64,000 bases of DNA from Diogma glabrata. Taxonomy: Eukaryota; Arthropoda; Insecta; Diptera; Cylindrotomidae. This document shows, in pieces, positions 58,919-64,000 of the stretch (position 1 is the stretch's first letter; each line of letters begins with the position of its first letter). The notes under the pieces were generated by a model that worked only from the letters and a program-made list of their open reading frames with translations, ran no database searches and was not told the DNA's origin. Location of the stretch: assembly GCA_963693315.1 (NCBI GenBank), contig OY856188.1, forward strand, positions 270,749,114 to 270,813,113. Direction: 5' to 3'. The position numbers were made by a program, and so were the translations under genes.

Positions 58919-58922
58919 CCCT
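58919..58922. repeat. Right target-site duplication CCCT
   Basis: Pairs with 46529-46532. The following TAAACGAATATGCCATCGTC matches 18813-18832 with one difference. Confidence 0.8.
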
Positions 58923-58954
58923 AAACGAATATGCCATCGTCACATCGTCACCAG

Positions 58955-59830
58955 TTTGTATGGAGGCAATAGTTTGCACGTTCAGGCTTTGGCTAGTGTG
59001 TTTGACACGTAAATGTTTAAATCTGATTGAGGAGGATTTAGTTGATGATGTTTGCAGGTTACCCAACAGAAGCAGAGTTGGATGGTTCTTTGATTATGAC
59101 ATGGAGCCCCAAAGTAGCAGATCTAGTTGCAGACACATTATCGGTAGAACTGGGTAATATTTTTTCCAGTATCGCACACATTCTCGATAGAACTGGGCAC
59201 TACTTCTTTCGGTAAGGTTGGTTTGGTTTTTCTTCTGAGTTTAGTCTCAGTTTACAACGTTTGAGTTGTTTTACGGATGTTGGGTCAGGAACAGTTTATG
59301 ATCTTGGCACAGTGTCGGCGATTTGTACACTAAGTCGCCTTAGTATCTTATTGTGTTGTGTTTTTACCTCACTGAGCTGCTCAGAACTCATGAGTGGCCG
59401 GGAAGTTCTCTGCAGCGATGTACACTTTAATGTATATTGGAGGCACAGTTGTTTGCACAGGCTTATGCCTTTGAAATGAAATGTAGCCGCCTGTGGAGAG
59501 TCCTACGATGCTTCGGATCGAACCGTCATGCTACTATTGGTGTCTGTGTTCTTTCGTCTATCTATGACCGTACGTGCTTGTTCCTTAGATATCTCATCTT
59601 TAACCAGGGTAACCAGGTCAAAGGACTCAGGAAGTGGATAGACTTGTATGTTTTTCTATACACATTGATATTAGCTGCCTTTCAGTGTATATCTGAATGG
59701 TAGCTGCAGACATATCAGATTTACTGTCGGATTCTGAGTCACATATTTTATCAACCCCGATTGCAGATTCCGAAGCGGAATTAGAATCGTCTGTGAACTG
59801 ATGCGCTTCTTCATGTGAAAGGACGTGATG
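58955..59830. repeat. Dispersed repeat, second copy of 22115-22960
   Basis: Collinear with 22115-22960 and somewhat longer in places. Includes GGCACAGTGTCGGCGATTTG, absent from the other copy. Frames at 59261-59479 and 59627-59995 are unassigned. Confidence 0.8.
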
Positions 59831-61012
59831 TGCTAAAAATCTATTTTTTGGATGGTTTACGGTATATTTTTTCTGACATGATCTTAGAGCTTGGTGAGAT
59901 AGCTTTACTACCGTAGTCAACCTTAATGTTGGTGTTGCCCGAATGAGAATGTGTTGATAAATCAAGCACGGTCTTCGAGTCCGATGAACACGCATTTAAT
60001 GAGTTTGGTGATGCGTTTAGAGATCAATCGCTCTTATTTTTATTTTTTTGTTGTTATATTTATCTCTATACATATAGGTTGTAGAATAGTACGCAACAAT
60101 AGAGCCCTGTGCTGTGTTAAGGCTATATTTAAACTACGTTCCGTACTAGCGATCAAGCACCCCCTTAACCACGGAGCCATCGGCATACGTGTCTCACTTT
60201 TCTGGGGTTTTAGACTTGACCTTACCTTCAATTCAAATTGACCTTAGCTTCAAAACCCAACGGGTTGGGTGATCCTATCGTTTACGCTTCTAAGATGATT
60301 GGCTCTATTGAGCCGTATCACTACGTCAAAAGTGCCAAGTCCAGCGATTTACTTTTGTGCTAAATTTCGTTTTCAAGTTAACCATTTCGAATGATGGTAA
60401 AGCTACCAAACAAACCAACGTATTTATCGTTTAAGAGAATAATTTCGTATTGGAAATATTTTTTTTTATAATATGTCAAATTTTAGTTGTATTAGAAAAG
60501 AATCTAAGGCACCTCACATGTTTGTCGTTCCACTTAAAATTTGGTTGACCTAAACAAGTTTACCCAAAAGGAACAATGGTAACAATGAAACAAAGTTTTG
60601 GTGTGCCTTTGTACGCTCTCCAGAGAAATCTACTGCACAACGGGGTCAAAAATAAATTAAAGTTGGTAGGAGGTTACTAAGGGCTCCTAAAACACCTAGA
60701 ATACCGAATTTTAAAATGTTTTTTAATTAGTTTTTTTGGTTAATATATTTAAATTTTCTTAATGGTTTTCGACTAAAAGTTGATAATCATTTTAAAATAA
60801 TTTTTTACGAAAATTTCATATTATCGTATCAACCAGTGTGGCAAGTTTGTATTGCGACTGTGTTGGTTGAATTGTGACGCCCAATAAACGAATATATTTT
60901 TTATCACACAATTTTTTCGTGAGACATATTATTGAAATATCCTGAAACATTACATTTTTTAATTTAATCTAAATTGAATCTTTGATATAAATTATAGTTA
61001 TTTATTGTACAA

Positions 61013-61110
61013 GATGATAAAATTGCACTTTATCTTCGGGAGCGATTTTAGCGTCGAGGCGTCAGCCGAGACGCTATTAAGCATCGAGAAGATAATGAAA
61101 TTTTATCATC
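61013..61110. repeat. Palindromic fold-back sequence with CG-rich loop
   Basis: GATGATAAAATT is mirrored by a TTTTATCATC end. Inner arms are ACTTTATCTTCG against CGAGAAGATAAT-like sequence and TTTAGCGTC against a GACGCTATTAAG-like arm. Same architecture as 36296-36413 and 43629-43751. Confidence 0.82.
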
Positions 61111-61125
61111 GTGTGGAATACAACA

Positions 61126-61628
61126 TTTTTTTCTATAGCAATTGTTAAAGAAGACCAAAAATTGAGGAAAAATCAATGATAAATTTAGTTTTTAAGTGTC
61201 AGGAAAAAACAGTTTCACAAAAAAATGAGAATAGGTGGCTTTGATAAATTTTTGAGTTTTATAAACAATCAAACAAATCAATTTTTTTTGTTTTTTTGCA
61301 AAAACTGAATTTGAAAATTATCTAGTATGGACTTGTGAATATGTGCGATATTACAGAAGGAAAATGCCTTCTGATGTGGAAGAGAAGGCTTCAGAGGCAA
61401 TTCGTAGATTGCTTGAAATTTCGAATTGCCTTAAAAATTACGGATGGTACATAAAAGAGAATATCTGTGCTTTCAAAAATGGAAAAACTTGAAGAATATT
61501 AACAGCAAAATACTTTATCTACCCTTGCTGTTAAAGTACTATTTTATCTACCCTTGATGTTAAAGTTTTACTTTACCCTCTAATTTTAGTTGATAATAGC
61601 ACGTTTTAACAGTTGCTATAGAAAAAAA
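61126..61628. mobile_element. ~500-bp element with 24-bp inverted ends
   Basis: 61126-61149 (TTTTTTTCTATAGCAATTGT and on) and 61605-61628 are inverted repeats with one mismatch. The stretch is absent from the equivalent flank of other transporter units. No transposase is present. The palindrome at 61013-61110 lies just outside, so the whole 61000-61640 block may be one insertion. Confidence 0.6.
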
Positions 61629-61784
61629 ATATTTATTACTTTATCTTTTTCACCACCATCTAGTGCCATCTATATATAAACATTAACGTCTTAACTTTAA
61701 AACATTAACATAAGTACATGAAATCTGAAAAATGAGACAATTATTACAATTTTTTTTATAATTTTTTTAATAAAAGTAATAATT

Positions 61785-62085
61785 AAATTAATAGTTATTT
61801 ATTTATCTAGAACGAAAAGTGAAACTTTAAAGTACGAGCTAGTTGTTTTCGAAATTACTAGTGAGCACCTTTTAAAACACTTTTCGTTTGAGGTAAATAC
61901 AAAATTTTATTTCATACTGGAAATTTATTAAAATAAAAAGAAATGAGTTTTAAATTTTGCTCAAAAAGTTGAACTTTAACGTCCTAGGACTTCATAAAAT
62001 TTTTTAAAGTCCTAGGACATTTAAGTTCAACTTTTTGTACCATAAATAATCCGAAAAATGTCGTTTTAGATATCAGTATGAAATA
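61785..62085. mobile_element. Unit-D-specific fold-back insertion
   Basis: Absent from units A-C at the AATTAAAT...TTAAATT position. It contains two nested palindromes: AACGAAAAGTG...CACTTTTCGTT (61810-61890) and a ~30-bp-arm hairpin at 61963-61992/62007-62036 with GTCCTAGGAC in both arms. Outer TTTATTTCATACTG and CAGTATGAAATAAA are inverted. Confidence 0.65.
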
Positions 62086-62243
62086 AATTAAATTAAATGA
62101 CAAAACAAAATTACTAAAAATATAATTATTATAATATTTTACTTGTAGAGCAGGTACCTGCAAATTTTTAATAAACAGTGTTGGTAGGTTGCATGGATTA
62201 ACTAGATTTTAGCAAACCATATAGTCATAAGCATTTTCTTATT

Positions 62244-63688
62244 TTAGTTTGTTCGTTTTTCTAATGACTTTATTATTTCGTCAACGGATTTCCCTTTTGT
62301 TTCTGGTAGCCAGATAAAAACTAAAATTCCAGTCACAAAACAGCTTATAGCGAAATAAAACATACATCCATGAATTTCAAATAAATGTTTCATTAAATAA
62401 AAATATTTTAAGTAAATAAATCCAACGATTAACATTATTACTCGTAACGGCATGGAAACTATGCCGCGTATTTTTATCGAGAGCATTTCATTTACAACAA
62501 CAAAAGGAACTGCAATAAGTCCATATGTTGAATTAAATAATGCGCATGCTATACTTATGATAGATATCCAAGAATAGTCATCAACATCATAATTATGAAA
62601 TTTTAAATAAAAATATATTCCACTTACGCTCAGAGATATCCCTGTCGTTAAAGAAGAATAAATTAATAATGGTCGTCTTCCTAAACGATCAACTAAAATA
62701 GTCGCAAAAAATACTCCTATTAAGTAAACTACTCCAATAATTATTGCAACAAGATTGGGTGATATTTGAGTACTAGTCTCACCGAATAGAGCTTCAGTAT
62801 AGTTCATTATCATAAATCCCCCATTTCCATGCATCATAATGTATAAAACAATACCAAGCAATATTGGTATTCTTGCTGATCTTTTCGTAAAATCTGAAAC
62901 AGTTAGTTTTGTTGTATTTATTCCGGTTTTCGAATTCAAATTTTCAACTTCTTGTAAATATTTGTTTAAAAATTTATCAAAATCCTCCGATTCATTTCGA
63001 AAAAATATCAATGATTTTTTTGCGTCTTCCATTTTATTTTTTGAGATTAAATATCCAGGAGTATCGGGCACGAACAAAAAACCAATAATAAATATTGAAG
63101 GAAATATTAAACAAAGATAAGAATATAAATAATAGTTTAAGTATTCTCCGCATACGAATCCCATAACCATTCCAAAATTGGTAATCAATTGCAGTATTGA
63201 TCCCAATGATCCACGAATTTTGTCTTCAGCTATTTCGGTTACATACAATGGAATGACGGCAAATGTTCCACCGCCAACCATTCCACCAATTAATCTTCCT
63301 ATTAATAGCTCAGTATAATTAACTGCAAATATTAATAGCAACCAATTTATAATTAATGGAATTGCTATTATGTAGAAAGTAATTTTTCGTCCAAATTTTT
63401 CTGCGCTTAATCCTGCAACAATACATCCGATTATACTTCCTAATAATATTACTGAACGTATCCAGCTTGCCTGATCTTCCGATAATTTACCGAATGGTAA
63501 TGGTGATTTATCTGATTGCAAAACTGGTACAATTGGTGTTGCCCACCCTGTGATTGTTCCATATCCAAAGGATAGTAAATTTGCTGTTAATGAAATAATA
63601 GGAACAGTATTAAGCGTTCGATACAAATTGTTTCATCAAAATTATTTTTACCACAAAGTGTTGCATAGTATTGCTTGAATTGTCCCAT
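62244..63688 (-). CDS. Tret1-like: MFS sugar transporter, Tret1-like (copy 4, intact)
   Basis: A 458-residue polytopic transporter. Exon 1 is 63652-63688 (ATG at 63688, starting MGQFKQYYATLC), the GT-AG intron is 63584-63651 (68 bp), and exon 2 is 63583-62244. An unspliced frame reaching 63626 lacks an ATG, which supports the spliced model. Motifs: FGRK, GRLIGG, TEIAEDKIRG, PDTPGYL, DRLGRR, LPETKGK. Helix 7 has MMHGNGGF rather than QQxSG. It differs from copy 1 mainly in the helix 4-5 region (ILQLITNFGMVMGFVCG) and in the segment YTEALFGETSTQIS. Likely imports or equilibrates a sugar across the plasma membrane; the substrate is unknown. Confidence 0.88.
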
Positions 63689-64000
63689 CACTTATTCTTT
63701 TGCAATATATTGAGTTTGATACGATTAAATTGACATAACACTTTTCTCGTTTTTATTGATCACTCATCATTCATTGATGCAAAATAGACGTAGACTTGTA
63801 ACATATATTATACTGATTGAAAGATTTTTGGTTTTGCGTTCAATAAACTAAACTTTAACTTCACTTTATGAAAAATATTAATTCTTTGTTTATACAATCA
63901 CTCCACTCAATTTTATTGTAAATACTGCAACTTCATTTGTGTTAATGGTTGGTTGGCAAGAATTTGTAGTATATATATATTTTGTGTAATAATCAATGTC
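63689..64000. promoter_or_regulatory. 5' flank of transporter copy 4
   Basis: Collinear with the upstream regions of the other copies (TTGACATAACAC, then CAATCACTCCACTCAATTTT). Includes a small change, CACTCATCATTCATTGATGC, where others have CACAAATTTATGC. Probable promoter region by position only. Confidence 0.35.

Larger units (their letters stand above)
59860..64000. repeat. Segmental duplication unit D, runs off the window
   Basis: The left part (59860-60300) matches 25440-25840, 60420-60620 matches 6795-7000, and the rest matches the transporter units. It carries its own insertions at about 61000-61640 and 61785-62085. The 5' flank continues beyond the window end. Confidence 0.82.

Noticed and set aside
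1..64000. tRNA genes
   Set aside because: No convincing B-box with a paired A-box and cloverleaf was seen by eye. The only tRNA-like match is the retrotransposon primer site.

Overview
The window reads as a gene-poor, AT-rich stretch of an insect nuclear genome. The evidence is intron-bearing sugar-transporter genes of the insect Tret1-like type, arthropod-style LINEs, Tc/mariner elements and a Ty3/gypsy retrotransposon, with no operons or bacterial signals. I cannot name the species from sequence alone. There is a 200-base assembly gap at 35578-35777.

Genes. The only well supported host genes are four minus-strand copies of one MFS sugar-transporter gene at about 7.6-9.1, 27.8-29.2, 37.1-38.6 and 62.2-63.7 kb. 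Each has a 37-nt first exon (12 codons plus one base), a 68-74 nt GT-AG intron and one long second exon. Copies 1 and 4 are intact (458 aa each). Copies 2 and 3 carry frameshifts or a deletion and are pseudogenes. The copies share 5' and 3' flanks over about 3-4 kb, so they arose by segmental duplication and later took in different transposons. A 5'-truncated tetraspanin pseudogene lies at 24.3-24.8 kb.

Mobile DNA. A Ty3/gypsy retrotransposon at 46.53-58.92 kb (minus strand) has the layout LTR-internal-LTR-internal-LTR with an exact 5,883-bp period. Both internal regions share the same disabling lesions, including a 291-bp insertion, so the array comes from duplication of an already dead copy or from an assembly error. 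A tRNA-Trp primer site and a C-H-C-C Gag motif point to the CsRn1-like group. It sits, with a CCCT target duplication, inside a Tc3-like DNA transposon remnant whose unoccupied counterpart is at 18.8 kb.

Other layout. 0.7-2.3 kb: TA-flanked element with three 326-bp tandem repeats. 4.4-6.1, 21.1-22.0 and 40.4-43.2 kb: degraded LINEs. 12.2-13.6 kb: degenerate ~145-bp minisatellite. 16.97-17.48 kb: ~115-bp tandem repeat. 29.54-34.38 kb: 4.8-kb TA-flanked element with 12-bp inverted ends, holding a nested 400-bp mariner-like MITE and two tandem ~1.5-1.75 kb modules. 36.3, 43.6, 45.9, 61.0 and 62.0 kb: palindromic fold-back sequences. No tRNA, rRNA or CRISPR array was seen. No coherent new multi-gene system was found; the strongest leads are the tandem retrotransposon, the 4.8-kb element, the palindrome set and the transporter family's altered substrate-site motif.
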